Translations under genes and position numbers: made by a program
DNA from: Hominifimenecus microfluidus
GTDB taxonomy: Bacteria; Bacillota; Clostridia; Lachnospirales; Lachnospiraceae
Direction of reading: 5' to 3'
NCBI GenBank assembly: GCA_020687485.1
Contig: JAJEQR010000008.1
Span: 46,220 to 110,219, forward strand
Length of the DNA stretch: 64,000 nt
Notes under the pieces: model-generated
Told to the model about the DNA's origin: nothing
Seen by the model: only the letters and a program-made list of their open reading frames with translations
Database searches by the model: none
Shown: piece by piece, positions 8,077 through 16,507 of the stretch
How positions within the stretch are numbered: position 1 is the stretch's first letter
How the letters are laid out: every line of letters begins with the position of its first letter

Positions 8077-10530
8077 ATGTTGGAATTGATATGTGTGCTG
8101 GCGGGAATCGTCCTGCTGTTTCTCCTGTTCGCGCAGGCGCGTCCGGATGACGGTATCCGGGCGGCCGTGTTGGCGGCAGCCGCCTGGTTCGCGCTGTATG
8201 CGGTGGTGAGCGTTCTTCTGTTCGCAGCAGATATCTTTACGATTCGTTTGGCAGCAGGAATTACGGATATCGGGCTGGCAGGAGCCTTTACCGCATGGTC
8301 GTGGACGAAAAAGAAGCTTTCTTTCCGGATTTGCTTTCCTTTTCGGAAATATGCCCTCTGCTTCCTGATTCTGGCGGTTGCTATGCCGTTTGCAGCAGGA
8401 AAATTCGGATACTTCGGCATGGGGCAGGACGAAGGAGTATACCAGACGCACGCAATTCAGCTGATGTACGGAGAGAACAGTCGTCAGCTGGACTTCCCTG
8501 AATACACTCAATTAAATATGAAAGAACGGGAGGCCTGTCAGGATGCGGTTGTCAGCCATCTGCTCGGTTTTTATACGGTGGATGAGTATGGGACGATTTC
8601 CGGTTATGATACGGAAACGATGAGCCGGGCTTCCGGAATCTTTCATGGAATTCCGAATTATGCAGCCATGCTTGCGCTGTCTGGTCGGATCAGCGGAATC
8701 GCACATATGATGGATATTCAGACCGTGTTCTATATTCTTTCGATTCTGCTGTTTTTCATGATCACAGAGAATCTTGGCTGGAAGCGCCTGACCGGAGGGA
8801 TCCTTACGGCATTGCTGGCATTTTCCCCTCTCTTGATATGGGTTACAAAATCAGCGCTGACAGAGGGCTTTCAGCTGATGCTGATTCTGGCATTTCTGTA
8901 TTTTATGACAGAGAACCGGTCAGGCTCCTGTCTGGGAGCTGCGGCTGCAGTGATTACATTCTCATTCTTTCATGTAGTGTCTGTGGTATATACGCCATTT
9001 TTTGTCCTGATTTTTCTTATCATCAGCTGGAGAAGGCATTCGAAATGCTGGGCTCTGGCAGGAACAGGAGTTCTTGTAGGAATCGCAGCGGGAATTCATG
9101 TGATGACAGTGGTGAGTCCGCAGTATACGTATATGAATCTTGGTTATTCGCTCTACAAGATCCTTCCGTTCATCAATAATGAAAATGTGATAACCGTCTT
9201 CTGGCTGGCAGCGATTGCCGGTATCCTCTGTTTCCTTCCTGTCTTTTTGGGAAAAGGTCTGCCGGAAAAGCTGGTTCTGTCGGAGAAGGTCTGGGGCTGG
9301 TTTTGGCGTCTGGCAGTGATCGGATGGCTGGCGGCAGAAGGATATCTGCTGGTAAAGCAGCAGAAAAGCACAGACAGCTTTCTGACAGCTTTTCAGAATC
9401 TTCAGGCGGGTGCTTTTGTATATTTCAGCGGAATTTTCACATTGCCGCTCGCAGTCAGCGGAATTCTGGTTCGGCCGCAGAAGGCTGGAACGCTGTCTGA
9501 AAAAGTTCTGCTTGCAGCATTGCTGTATTGTGTGATGTTCTATGCTGCCTTTCTGAAGACAGAAAGCCGGGAATACTACTATTACACACGTTATATTGCT
9601 CCTTATCTGGGAATCGTGCTTTTGGCTGCCGGTATATATATGGACCGCCTTATCCGGAAGTCCGGTTGGTGGAAGATGGCTTTTGCTGTGTGTACAGTCG
9701 GAGTGATGTTTCTGATGGCTCCTTATCTGAAGGTGCTGGCGATTGGTCAGGATGATACGTATATAGACTGGAATACGCTGGAAGAGGTGGCAGATGGAAT
9801 CGAGGCTGAAGATGCTGTTTTGCTGGAATCGGATCAGATGCGTGTCTTTTTCTTCCCTGTGAGGGCAATAACCGGTGCCTCTGTCTATTGCCGGACAGAA
9901 GATCTTTCTGTACTGACAAGAAACCTGAAGAAAGTAACGGAAGGCGATATTTATTATATCAGTGACGAGAAAAATCTTGTAGAAAAATCAGAGGGCGTCT
10001 GTGTGTTCCGCAAGGAATATGAGATTTCGCAGGATGACGGAAGCGATCATGGAGGCTGGATTCCTCTGCCCGGAAGCTTTACGAGCTCTCAGGCGCAGAT
10101 CAGTGTATATCGTTGTACCGGCGAATCCAGGCTGGAATATAATATGGCAGATTCGTTGCTGGCTTTGAATGGATTCGGAGATTTGGAAGGAGAGTTTCGC
10201 TGGATTCGTGCTCAGGAAGCGTCAGTTTCCTGCCGGGTAGAGCCGGGGCATTATTATCTGCAGATTTTCTGTGCATCGGTTCCTCCGGATTTTGTGATGA
10301 AGAATCCTCAGTACTATGTGGAGGTGTATATTAATCATGAGCTTGTGGGAAGTGCGCTTCCGGGAACAGATCAGATCCTGCAGATTGAACTGCAGCCGTG
10401 GCAGATTCCAGAAGGTGAGTTTACTCTGAGCATTCGTTCGCCTCTCTGGCCAGCGGCATTTATCGCGGAAGGAGACAGCCGCATGCTCGGCCTTGCAGTA
10501 AGCCGGATTATTTTTATGGAGAAGGTATGA
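8077..10530 (+). CDS. Large GT-C type membrane glycosyltransferase
   Basis: An 817-residue multispanning protein. About a dozen hydrophobic helices fill residues 1-560, followed by a roughly 250-residue extracytoplasmic C-terminal region. The loop after the fourth or fifth helix has GMGQDEGVYQTHAIQL, an acidic pair placed like the catalytic Asp/Glu of GT-C enzymes (GT39/ArnT-like), which use polyprenyl-phosphate sugars outside the membrane. It would decorate the exported glycan. The stop overlaps the next start by ATGA. Base composition becomes more AT-rich within this gene and stays so to 13469, unlike the upstream genes. Confidence 0.7.
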   Translation: MLELICVLAGIVLLFLLFAQARPDDGIRAAVLAAAAWFALYAVVSVLLFAADIFTIRLAAGITDIGLAGAFTAWSWTKKKLSFRICFPFRKYALCFLILAVAMPFAAGKFGYFGMGQDEGVYQTHAIQLMYGENSRQLDFPEYTQLNMKEREACQDAVVSHLLGFYTVDEYGTISGYDTETMSRASGIFHGIPNYAAMLALSGRISGIAHMMDIQTVFYILSILLFFMITENLGWKRLTGGILTALLAFSPLLIWVTKSALTEGFQLMLILAFLYFMTENRSGSCLGAAAAVITFSFFHVVSVVYTPFFVLIFLIISWRRHSKCWALAGTGVLVGIAAGIHVMTVVSPQYTYMNLGYSLYKILPFINNENVITVFWLAAIAGILCFLPVFLGKGLPEKLVLSEKVWGWFWRLAVIGWLAAEGYLLVKQQKSTDSFLTAFQNLQAGAFVYFSGIFTLPLAVSGILVRPQKAGTLSEKVLLAALLYCVMFYAAFLKTESREYYYYTRYIAPYLGIVLLAAGIYMDRLIRKSGWWKMAFAVCTVGVMFLMAPYLKVLAIGQDDTYIDWNTLEEVADGIEAEDAVLLESDQMRVFFFPVRAITGASVYCRTEDLSVLTRNLKKVTEGDIYYISDEKNLVEKSEGVCVFRKEYEISQDDGSDHGGWIPLPGSFTSSQAQISVYRCTGESRLEYNMADSLLALNGFGDLEGEFRWIRAQEASVSCRVEPGHYYLQIFCASVPPDFVMKNPQYYVEVYINHELVGSALPGTDQILQIELQPWQIPEGEFTLSIRSPLWPAAFIAEGDSRMLGLAVSRIIFMEKV

Positions 10531-11699
10531 GTGAACGTATAGAAAAATATTTTGAAAATCCGCAGACCCATGTTCGCAGAATCGTTTTATTTGCGATCGT
10601 GTCGGTGTTTCTTTCCCGTGGAATCATATTTCTGATGTATGAAATTTATGCCTCTGTATATAGCGAGAGTGCAGGAACCTGGCTTCAGGAGCTGAACACC
10701 TGGGATACCGGCTGGTACCGCACTATTATAAACAAAGGATATTATGAGGCTGCAGAAGCCGGAAAGAGTCAGGCAAACTGGGCGTTCTTCCCTCTGCTTC
10801 CTCTGATTGTGCGGGGCATTCATCAGCTTACCGGCCTGGAAGCAACACTGATTGCAACAATCATGAATACGATTCTGCTGATTGGTATTGTAATGATTGC
10901 CTTCGCTTATATCTATGAGACCAGAAAATCTGCTGTGCAGGCTTTCTGCGTGGGATTGATTTTTACCTTCGGTGCGTATAGTTTTTATTTCTCTATTTTG
11001 TACAGTGAATCACTGTATCTGATTCTTTTGTTAATTACTCTTTTCGCCCTGGAGAGAAGGGAATATCTGCTCATGGGGCTTGCCGGTGCTTTTTTAAGTG
11101 CAACGCGAAATACAGGAATTATGGTAGTGTTTGCCGTTGGTGTGAAAGTAATCATGAATTATATTGAAGATCAAAAAGAAAGAAAAAAGAGTCTGCCGGA
11201 CTTCTTGAAATATGTCTTTGGAGACTGGAAGCTGGTGTTGGGAGTCTGTATGATACCGGCTGGTCTATTTGCCTTTATGGCATATCTGGGAATGCGAATG
11301 GGGGATCCTCTGTCGTTTCTACATGTACAGACTGCCTGGGGCGGTCAGACCGGAAATCCGTTTGTTGTTCTCGGCAGAGCTTTGATGAAGGGAGATTTCG
11401 GAGATCTTTATCTGGCTGTCTGGGCGCTGGCCGGATTAGGAATTACGGTTTTCCTTATTTGGAAAAAACATCTTCATGAAGCGGTTCTGGCGTTGATTCT
11501 TCTGCTGATTCCGATGTCTGTTCGTCTGCAGTCGATGCCGCGCTATTTTATCGGAAGCGGTATATTCGTCTGGGGAGCAGCAGAGCTTTTCTACGCAAAG
11601 AAGATTCGCTTTCTTATGCCGGTGCTTGTGGCAGGGCTGGCAATTATGGAATTCTGGTGTCTGTGGCAATGGTTCGCAAATAATAGTTTAATGGTGTGA
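10527..11699 (+). CDS. PIG-V-like GT-C mannosyltransferase (copy A)
   Basis: A 390-residue membrane protein with about eight helices. The first extracytoplasmic loop holds LNTWDTGWYRTIINKGY followed by NWAFFPLLPLIVR. W-D-x-x-W-Y with a downstream FFPL block is the signature of the PIG-V/GT76 type family, where the Asp is thought to be catalytic; such enzymes use polyprenyl-phosphate mannose or a related donor. It is closely similar to the product at 12300, with long identical blocks such as GAFLSATRNTGIMVVFAVG. The two copies are separated only by the small gene at 11704. The start overlaps the upstream stop (ATGA). Confidence 0.8.
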   Translation: MSERIEKYFENPQTHVRRIVLFAIVSVFLSRGIIFLMYEIYASVYSESAGTWLQELNTWDTGWYRTIINKGYYEAAEAGKSQANWAFFPLLPLIVRGIHQLTGLEATLIATIMNTILLIGIVMIAFAYIYETRKSAVQAFCVGLIFTFGAYSFYFSILYSESLYLILLLITLFALERREYLLMGLAGAFLSATRNTGIMVVFAVGVKVIMNYIEDQKERKKSLPDFLKYVFGDWKLVLGVCMIPAGLFAFMAYLGMRMGDPLSFLHVQTAWGGQTGNPFVVLGRALMKGDFGDLYLAVWALAGLGITVFLIWKKHLHEAVLALILLLIPMSVRLQSMPRYFIGSGIFVWGAAELFYAKKIRFLMPVLVAGLAIMEFWCLWQWFANNSLMV

Positions 11700-11703
11700 A
11701 AAT

Positions 11704-12303
11704 ATGAAAAAGAAAACAATAATAAAAGCAGCGGCATATATAATCAGTGTACTTCTTGTCCTGAGCTATCTCTATATCCTGTGGCAGGGAATGCATCCGG
11801 AGAATATTTCCAAAGAATACCGGATGTATTATATCGAGCATACGCTGAAGGACTGGCCGGGAAACGGCGGGCTGCACTATACGTATGGCACGATCGAGTA
11901 TTTTGATATGGAGCAGGAACCGCAGATAAAACGTTCTGTCGGCGGATGGGCAGAGCCGGATGAAGAGGAGCCGGGACGCTGGACGGTCGGCGAAAATGCT
12001 GGTCTTTTATACGATATCGATGATTCGAACGGGCCGGTAATAGTTGCTTTTACAACAACAAAAGTAATGCCTGGTGTAAGCGTGGAGTTTACTGCGAACG
12101 GTGAAGTGCTCGGAAGCTTCGAACCGGAGGCTGACTCAGAGTATTCCTTTGAGATTCAGTCTCTTTCTGCCGGAGAATTGCTGCTGGAGTTTCATATTAC
12201 GAATCCGGTAAGCCCGAAAGAACTCGGATTATCACAGAATGACAGTAAATACGGAGTACAGCTGAAAAGTCTTGTGATCCGGCAGGAGGGAGGCAGTGTA
12301 TGA
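11704..12303 (+). CDS. Membrane-anchored extracytoplasmic protein of unknown function
   Basis: A 199-residue protein with one N-terminal membrane helix (about residues 8-28, AAYIISVLLVLSYLYILW) and no lipobox or cleavage motif, so it is probably an anchored protein facing outward. The remainder is acidic and beta-rich (VSVEFTANGEVLGSFEPEADSEYSFEIQ), reminiscent of a carbohydrate-binding or jelly-roll fold, and recalls the C-terminal region of the 8077 product. It lies between two PIG-V-like paralogues and overlaps the second by ATGA, so it probably works with them, perhaps holding the acceptor glycan. I do not recognise a named family. Confidence 0.6.
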   Translation: MKKKTIIKAAAYIISVLLVLSYLYILWQGMHPENISKEYRMYYIEHTLKDWPGNGGLHYTYGTIEYFDMEQEPQIKRSVGGWAEPDEEEPGRWTVGENAGLLYDIDDSNGPVIVAFTTTKVMPGVSVEFTANGEVLGSFEPEADSEYSFEIQSLSAGELLLEFHITNPVSPKELGLSQNDSKYGVQLKSLVIRQEGGSV

Positions 12304-13469
12304 ACAGCAGAATCGAGAACTATTTTGCAGATCCGAAGACAAGAAACCGGAGGATTCTCCTCTTTGCCGTGATTACGGTTCTTCTCTCGCGTGCTCTGAT
12401 TGCACTGGTACATGTATGGTATGTCTCAAAATATGGCGGAACCGGCTGGTGGGTGACGGACCTTAATGCGTGGGATTCTGCCTGGTATCGTTCGATTGTA
12501 ATGGAAGGCTATGCGCTGGAGCCGTCTCCGGGAAGATCCGAGGTGAACTGGGCTTTCTTTCCACTGCTTCCGATGATTGTACGCGGACTGTATCAGTTAA
12601 CTGGGATGGAGCCGTATATAATAGCGATGCTTGTGGACACACTTTTTCTGATGGGAATTGTGATTGTTGGTTTTGTGTATATCAGTGAAACCAGACATTC
12701 CTATACACAGGCAGCGGCCACAGGTATTATATTTACGTTCGGCGCGTACAGCTTTTATTTTTCTATTATGTATACAGAAGCGTTGTATTTGCTTCTTCTG
12801 TTGATTACGCTTTATGCTTTGGAAAAGAAAGAATATCTGATCATGGGAATGGCAGGCGCTTTCCTAAGTGCGACGCGAAATACCGGGATTATGGTGGTCT
12901 TTGCTGTTGGCGTAAAAGTTATTATGAATTATATAGAAGAAGCAGATAATGAAAAGAAAAGCTTTGCCGGTTTTCTGAAGTATGCGTTTGGAGACTGGAA
13001 GCTGGTATTGGGAATTTGCCTGATTCCTGCCGGTTTGTTTGCCTTTATGGCATATCTTGGATGGAAGATGGGAGATCCGCTGGCATTTGTCCATGTACAG
13101 GTAGCCTGGGGCGGAGAGATGGGCAATCCTCTTCGGGTGCTTTATGGAGGACTGAGATCCGGAAATATCCGGCTGTTCTATCTGGGAGTCTGGGGAATCG
13201 CCGGGGGCTTTGTGATTCTTGTTCTTTTGATGAAAAGGCGTTTTCATGAGGCGATGCTTGCCATGATCCTCCTTTTGATTCCCATGTCGGTTCGTTTGCA
13301 GTCCATGCCGCGCTATTTTATCGGAAGCGGTGTTTTTGTGTGGGGCGGTGTGGAGTTCCTTTCCTCGAAAAAACTTCGTTTTCTGCTTCCTGTTTTTATT
13401 GTTGCTCTTGCATTGATGGAATTTCTGTGTATCTGGATGTGGTTTGCAAGAAAACAGATTATGGTATAG
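12300..13469 (+). CDS. PIG-V-like GT-C mannosyltransferase (copy B)
   Basis: A 389-residue paralogue of the 10527 product, with the same topology and the loop LNAWDSAWYRSIVMEGY plus NWAFFPLLPMIVR. The WD-x-x-WY Asp is kept, so both copies look active. Large blocks are nearly identical, including MSVRLQSMPRYFIGSG, while the first 60 residues and the loop near residue 285 (AWGGEMGNPLRVL) differ; these could set acceptor specificity. It is the last gene of the + strand cluster: a 21-base-pair hairpin follows at 13505-13556 and the next gene points the other way. Confidence 0.8.
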   Translation: MNSRIENYFADPKTRNRRILLFAVITVLLSRALIALVHVWYVSKYGGTGWWVTDLNAWDSAWYRSIVMEGYALEPSPGRSEVNWAFFPLLPMIVRGLYQLTGMEPYIIAMLVDTLFLMGIVIVGFVYISETRHSYTQAAATGIIFTFGAYSFYFSIMYTEALYLLLLLITLYALEKKEYLIMGMAGAFLSATRNTGIMVVFAVGVKVIMNYIEEADNEKKSFAGFLKYAFGDWKLVLGICLIPAGLFAFMAYLGWKMGDPLAFVHVQVAWGGEMGNPLRVLYGGLRSGNIRLFYLGVWGIAGGFVILVLLMKRRFHEAMLAMILLLIPMSVRLQSMPRYFIGSGVFVWGGVEFLSSKKLRFLLPVFIVALALMEFLCIWMWFARKQIMV

Positions 13470-13504
13470 ACGTTGACAGACAATCGGCTAATTGGGCGTT
13501 AAAG

Positions 13505-13556
13505 AAAGACTGATATACTGTGGCTTTTATGATGTAGCCTCAGCATATCAGTCTTT
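13505..13556. terminator. Long hairpin between convergent genes
   Basis: Arms 13505-13525 and 13536-13556 pair over 21 positions with two mismatches (AAAGACTGATAT / ATATCAGTCTTT at the base). The terminal AAA/TTT gives a short U-tract in both directions, fitting a bidirectional terminator for the polysaccharide cluster (+) and the L,D-transpeptidase gene (-). Confidence 0.65.
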
Positions 13557-13643
13557 GCACGTCAACTATTGAAAGCGCCGCATACCGAACTATACATACG
13601 GTACTGTGAGAGGACGGCGGCTAATCACCGTCTACTGCTTGAT

Positions 13644-15827
13644 TTAGTGGCATCCTTTCTGCCGGCACTTGTAATACATATTCGGATCGGTCGGATCCCA
13701 GGTGTGGCTGGAAGACAGCTTGTACGCACTGGGCTTGCCATAACGTCCGATATCACCATCCTCCACAATCTGAACTGTAGTTCCCAGAGAACAGTTATCA
13801 TAGATCCACTTTGCGTCACCTGCTGTCAGACGAATGCATCCATGAGAAGCAGTAACACCAAGCTTGTTGTAAGCGCTTACGCTCAGGGTGCTGGCATTGC
13901 CGTTCTCACTGTAGAATACAGAGTGGAAAAGCACGCCGTTTACAATACGGGTACACCACTGTCCCCAGCAAGGCCCCATCAGCTCATGCCAGCGATACTG
14001 ATTTTGTGTTCTGAATGTACCAAGCGGTGTATTACTACCACCAGTAGAGCATACAAAGTTTACTACCGGAATGATATAACCGTTGCTGCCATCCTTGGCA
14101 TATACCTGAACAACATTCTTATCACGAATAATCCGGATGAAATAAGAGCTCTGCTTACCAAGTACGTTACGAAGGTCGGTGCGAAGTACGCCGTTGTCGC
14201 CGAAGTAGTACTTATAGCCGTCTACATAACCCCAACCGGTCTGCTTCTCATTCCCGTTATTCGGATTGAAATAATACTGATTGCCGCTGATGGTCTGCCA
14301 TCCGCTTAACTTCTTGCCATTCTTATAATAATACAGACCGTTGTTCCAACCGTCCACTGCATATACAATACCAAGGCGGTTGCACTGATCGATAAACTCC
14401 TGAGAATCTGCCAGCATTGTGCATACGGCACGGCGGCTGGTTCCGGAATTCAGAAGGCTGATCCAGTTGTTCAGTCCGGGGGCATCTACCGAACGACCAA
14501 GCATAGCAAGATATACATCGCTGACAAATTCGCTGTTGCTACGTCCGCGATTTGCATACTCATCGCAGGTGAAGAATCCAAGCGTTAGATCTGTACCGCT
14601 GATCGACTTGCTTATCAGGCGACCGGTCCAGTCATTCAGATCTCTTGCCAAAGGCTTGCGTCCCAGCGCATAGGTGTAATAGCGCATAACCAGAGCTGTG
14701 AGATCCTGATTCTGATCTCTGTTCTCTGTGGACCGAATCACTTCAGGAGCTGCTTCAATGCCGTAGGAAGCACAAAGCTTCAGATATTCCTGAGAACCTG
14801 CAAAACCACTTACCACGTGCTGACGGGAAAGTCCGCTGTCCAGAACCTTCTGCCATGCCTGCTTTCCGCTGGTATCCGCACCGCGGTCGAAGAAGACATT
14901 GTAGAGAATATCCAGGAACTCACTGTCGCTGACATTCTTCTTAATAAATTCATCTGAATTCAGAAAGCCCCAGGCACACTCACTGCCCTTGATGGTCTTA
15001 TTCAGAAGGCCGGTTACCCAGTTGGTCAGACCATTCGGGTCATAGGAACGTCCCAGAACTTCACGATAGAGACGAACCACGAAGGATGTTACTGCGGGCT
15101 GTCTGTCGCGTACGTCGTCGGACTGATAATCTCCGCGGTCAACACCGTACGAGTTACAAATACCGGTGAATTCCTTAGAACCGATAAAACCTGCAAATAT
15201 GTACTTTCTGGTTACACCATCCTGCATCAGCTTTATCCAGGAAGCCTTACCGGAAGCATCCGGCTCTCTTCCCAACATAACGCGGTACAGCATGGTTACA
15301 TACTCATCATTGCTGGTGTTCTTTTTCTGATACTCCGGGCTGAACACAAAGCCAAAGGCAACACCGGCACCGCTGTCTCTATGGTTTTGCAATACATCAA
15401 TCCAGCTCTGCAGACCATTTGCGTCCGGTGTGCGATCCAGGCAGATCTGATACAGACGGGTTACAAAACCTGCCAGATCATTTGCCTCCGTAGAAGCTGC
15501 CTCCGCCTCGATCGTCTCTGACGCTGATGTCTCCGGAATCGAAGTGCTTTCTGCTGTACTTTCTGCAGTAACTTCCGTCTCTGCAGCCTCTGTTTCAGTA
15601 ACTTCTGCAGGAACTGCCTCCGTGAATTCACTTTCCGAAGCCTGCGATTCTGTTTCATCCAGCGCAGTTTCTGCAAAGGCTTCCGGCAGCGAATCGCTGC
15701 TTTCTTCCACTACGGTCACTTGTGCAGATGCCAGTCCGGAAGTCTCTGTCGGTGTTGCTGACACGAATGTAGATGCCAGTACAGTCGAAACACAGAGACC
15801 CAGTGCCATTATTCTTTTTAACTTCAA
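13644..15827 (-). CDS. Secreted L,D-transpeptidase (YkuD) with DUF4214 repeats
   Basis: A 727-residue exported wall enzyme that would form or exchange 3-3 peptidoglycan cross-links. Order: signal peptide (MALGLCVSTVLASTFVSA), a Thr/Glu/Ser-rich acidic linker to about residue 110, three tandem DUF4214 double units (about 115-490; pattern FVTRLYQICLDRTPDANGL, then GF-x-FS-x-EY), two short aromatic choline-binding-like repeats (YYYKNGKKLSGWQ, KYYFGDNG) and a C-terminal YkuD domain with the catalytic motif ASHGCIRL. The start is TTG 15827, with GGGAGG 10 bases upstream. The promoter is at 15860-15889. It shares DUF4214 with the genes at 31928 and 51950. Confidence 0.92.
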   Translation of the reverse strand: MKLKRIMALGLCVSTVLASTFVSATPTETSGLASAQVTVVEESSDSLPEAFAETALDETESQASESEFTEAVPAEVTETEAAETEVTAESTAESTSIPETSASETIEAEAASTEANDLAGFVTRLYQICLDRTPDANGLQSWIDVLQNHRDSGAGVAFGFVFSPEYQKKNTSNDEYVTMLYRVMLGREPDASGKASWIKLMQDGVTRKYIFAGFIGSKEFTGICNSYGVDRGDYQSDDVRDRQPAVTSFVVRLYREVLGRSYDPNGLTNWVTGLLNKTIKGSECAWGFLNSDEFIKKNVSDSEFLDILYNVFFDRGADTSGKQAWQKVLDSGLSRQHVVSGFAGSQEYLKLCASYGIEAAPEVIRSTENRDQNQDLTALVMRYYTYALGRKPLARDLNDWTGRLISKSISGTDLTLGFFTCDEYANRGRSNSEFVSDVYLAMLGRSVDAPGLNNWISLLNSGTSRRAVCTMLADSQEFIDQCNRLGIVYAVDGWNNGLYYYKNGKKLSGWQTISGNQYYFNPNNGNEKQTGWGYVDGYKYYFGDNGVLRTDLRNVLGKQSSYFIRIIRDKNVVQVYAKDGSNGYIIPVVNFVCSTGGSNTPLGTFRTQNQYRWHELMGPCWGQWCTRIVNGVLFHSVFYSENGNASTLSVSAYNKLGVTASHGCIRLTAGDAKWIYDNCSLGTTVQIVEDGDIGRYGKPSAYKLSSSHTWDPTDPNMYYKCRQKGCH

Positions 15828-15859
15828 AGCAATACTACCTCCCTTAAAACTATGCTCTT

Positions 15860-15889
15860 ATTATACTCCCGCCTATATGGTAATTACAA
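15860..15889 (-). promoter_or_regulatory. Promoter of the L,D-transpeptidase gene
   Basis: On the minus strand, TTGTAA (15884-15889), an 18-base spacer and a perfect TATAAT (15860-15865) lie 33 bases before the TTG start codon. Confidence 0.6.
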
Positions 15890-15982
15890 GTGAATTCTTC
15901 CTTAATTTTCCGTATCATACTTGTATCAATCATTACGTGGATGTTGCAGTTTTTATATATTTTGTTGGAAAAGAAAAAGTAG

Positions 15983-16011
15983 TGGAAACCAGAACGTATG
16001 TATGGTAGAAT
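15983..16011 (+). promoter_or_regulatory. Putative promoter of the toxin mRNA (RNA I)
   Basis: TGGAAA (15983-15988), a 17-base spacer and TAGAAT (16006-16011). Transcription would start near 16018, giving an RNA of about 205 bases to the terminator at 16191-16223, close to the length of RNA I in the pAD1 par locus. Confidence 0.5.
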
Positions 16012-16048
16012 CATCGTGTTGTCACGTCCAATCCGGCAACGGAGAGGA

Positions 16049-16083
16049 GGTGTGTATGCTGTGTTGGATTTTATTACGTCCTT
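16049..16083 (+). repeat. Direct repeats DRa/DRb, toxin-side copy
   Basis: GGTGTGTATGCTGTGT (16049-16064) spans the ribosome site to the start codon, and ACGTCCTT (16076-16083) lies in codons 6-8. The same two blocks, in the same order and at similar spacing, recur at 16230-16244 and 16258-16265, inside the predicted antisense RNA. Confidence 0.7.
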
Positions 16084-16159
16084 AGTGATTGCCATTGTGG
16101 GTGGTGTAGCTTGTCACTATATCATCAAATGGTTAGATGGCAAAGGCGATGACAATTAG
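16061..16159 (+). CDS. Small hydrophobic peptide, Fst/Ldr-like type I toxin
   Basis: A 32-residue peptide starting at GTG 16061 (AGGAGG at 16045-16050). It has a short N-terminus, one membrane helix (FITSLVIAIVGGVACHYII) and a charged tail KWLDGKGDDN. Size, single helix, conserved W/L-D junction and Asp/Lys-rich tail fit the Fst/Ldr toxin superfamily, whose members insert in the membrane; the Pro often found in the helix is absent here. The identification rests mainly on its surroundings: convergent promoters, a shared bidirectional terminator and paired direct repeats at 16049-16083 and 16230-16265. A TTG at 16064 is an alternative start. Not being a toxin, merely a small membrane peptide, remains possible. 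Confidence 0.7.
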   Translation: MLDFITSLVIAIVGGVACHYIIKWLDGKGDDN

Positions 16160-16186
16160 CCTCGGCCTGATCCTGCCGCAATAGGA

Positions 16187-16268
16187 TAAGAAAACCCCTC
16201 GGAGAGTCAGTCCGAGGGGTTTTCGCTTTGGTGTACTGCTGTGTCAGAAATACCAAAACGTCCTTTAC
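16187..16268 (-). ncRNA. Predicted antitoxin RNA (RNA II) of the par-like locus
   Basis: A small RNA of about 80 bases is predicted on the minus strand. It would start about 7 bases after the TATACT at 16275-16280 and end in the U-rich side of the shared hairpin 16191-16223. It carries the complements of both repeats found at the toxin start (16230-16244 and 16258-16265), so it can base-pair over the toxin ribosome site, start codon and early codons, and through the terminator loop. This is the architecture of Fst-regulating RNA II. No experiment is available, so the exact ends are inferred. Confidence 0.65.
16191..16223. terminator. Bidirectional terminator shared by RNA I and RNA II
   Basis: A perfect 13-base-pair stem, AAAACCCCTCGGA (16191-16203) with TCCGAGGGGTTTT (16211-16223), and the 7-base loop GAGTCAG. 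T-tracts lie on both strands, so it can end transcripts coming from either side. Confidence 0.9.
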
Positions 16269-16274
16269 GATGCA

Positions 16275-16303
16275 AGTATAGCATATGCGGTTCTAAATTG
16301 CAA
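16275..16303 (-). promoter_or_regulatory. Strong minus-strand promoter for RNA II
   Basis: TTGCAA (16298-16303), an exact 17-base spacer and TATACT (16275-16280), read on the minus strand. It is stronger than the toxin promoter, as expected when the antitoxin RNA must be in excess. Confidence 0.7.
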
Positions 16304-16317
16304 TATTCAGATTCCAA

Positions 16318-16491
16318 TGTGATACGGAAAATCTAGAATCCCTTCAGGAAGACTGCAAAAGGGCGGTAGCTCAGATTGATGAGCAGGGATATGCCAGAGA
16401 ATATGAAGAAGAGTACGACCATATTTTCTGTTATGGGATATTTTTTTACAAGAAACGTTGTCTGGTTGAACGGAAAAAAGAGAACAATTAA
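16318..16491 (+). pseudogene. C-terminal remnant of an AAA/PD-(D/E)XK nuclease family protein
   Basis: A reading frame without a start translates to ...ESLQEDCKRAVAQIDEQGYA... and ...CYGIFFYKKRCLVERKK before a stop at 16489-16491. A-x-x-QI-x-x-x-x-YA followed by Y-GI-F-KK-C-V is the usual C-terminal end of the AAA-ATPase-like/PD-(D/E)XK (DUF1703-type) proteins common in gut Firmicutes and Bacteroidetes. The ATPase part and the start are missing here, so this is a decayed fragment. A hairpin terminator (16508-16548) still follows it. Confidence 0.6.
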
Positions 16492-16507
16492 ATCCGGATA
16501 AAAGTGC

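Noticed and set aside
16056..16085. Ten-codon frame from ATG 16056 inside the toxin leader
   Set aside because: It gives a 9-residue peptide ending TAG at 16083-16085 with no hydrophobic helix plus tail; the GTG 16061 frame gives the family-like peptide. A coupling role is possible but unsupported.
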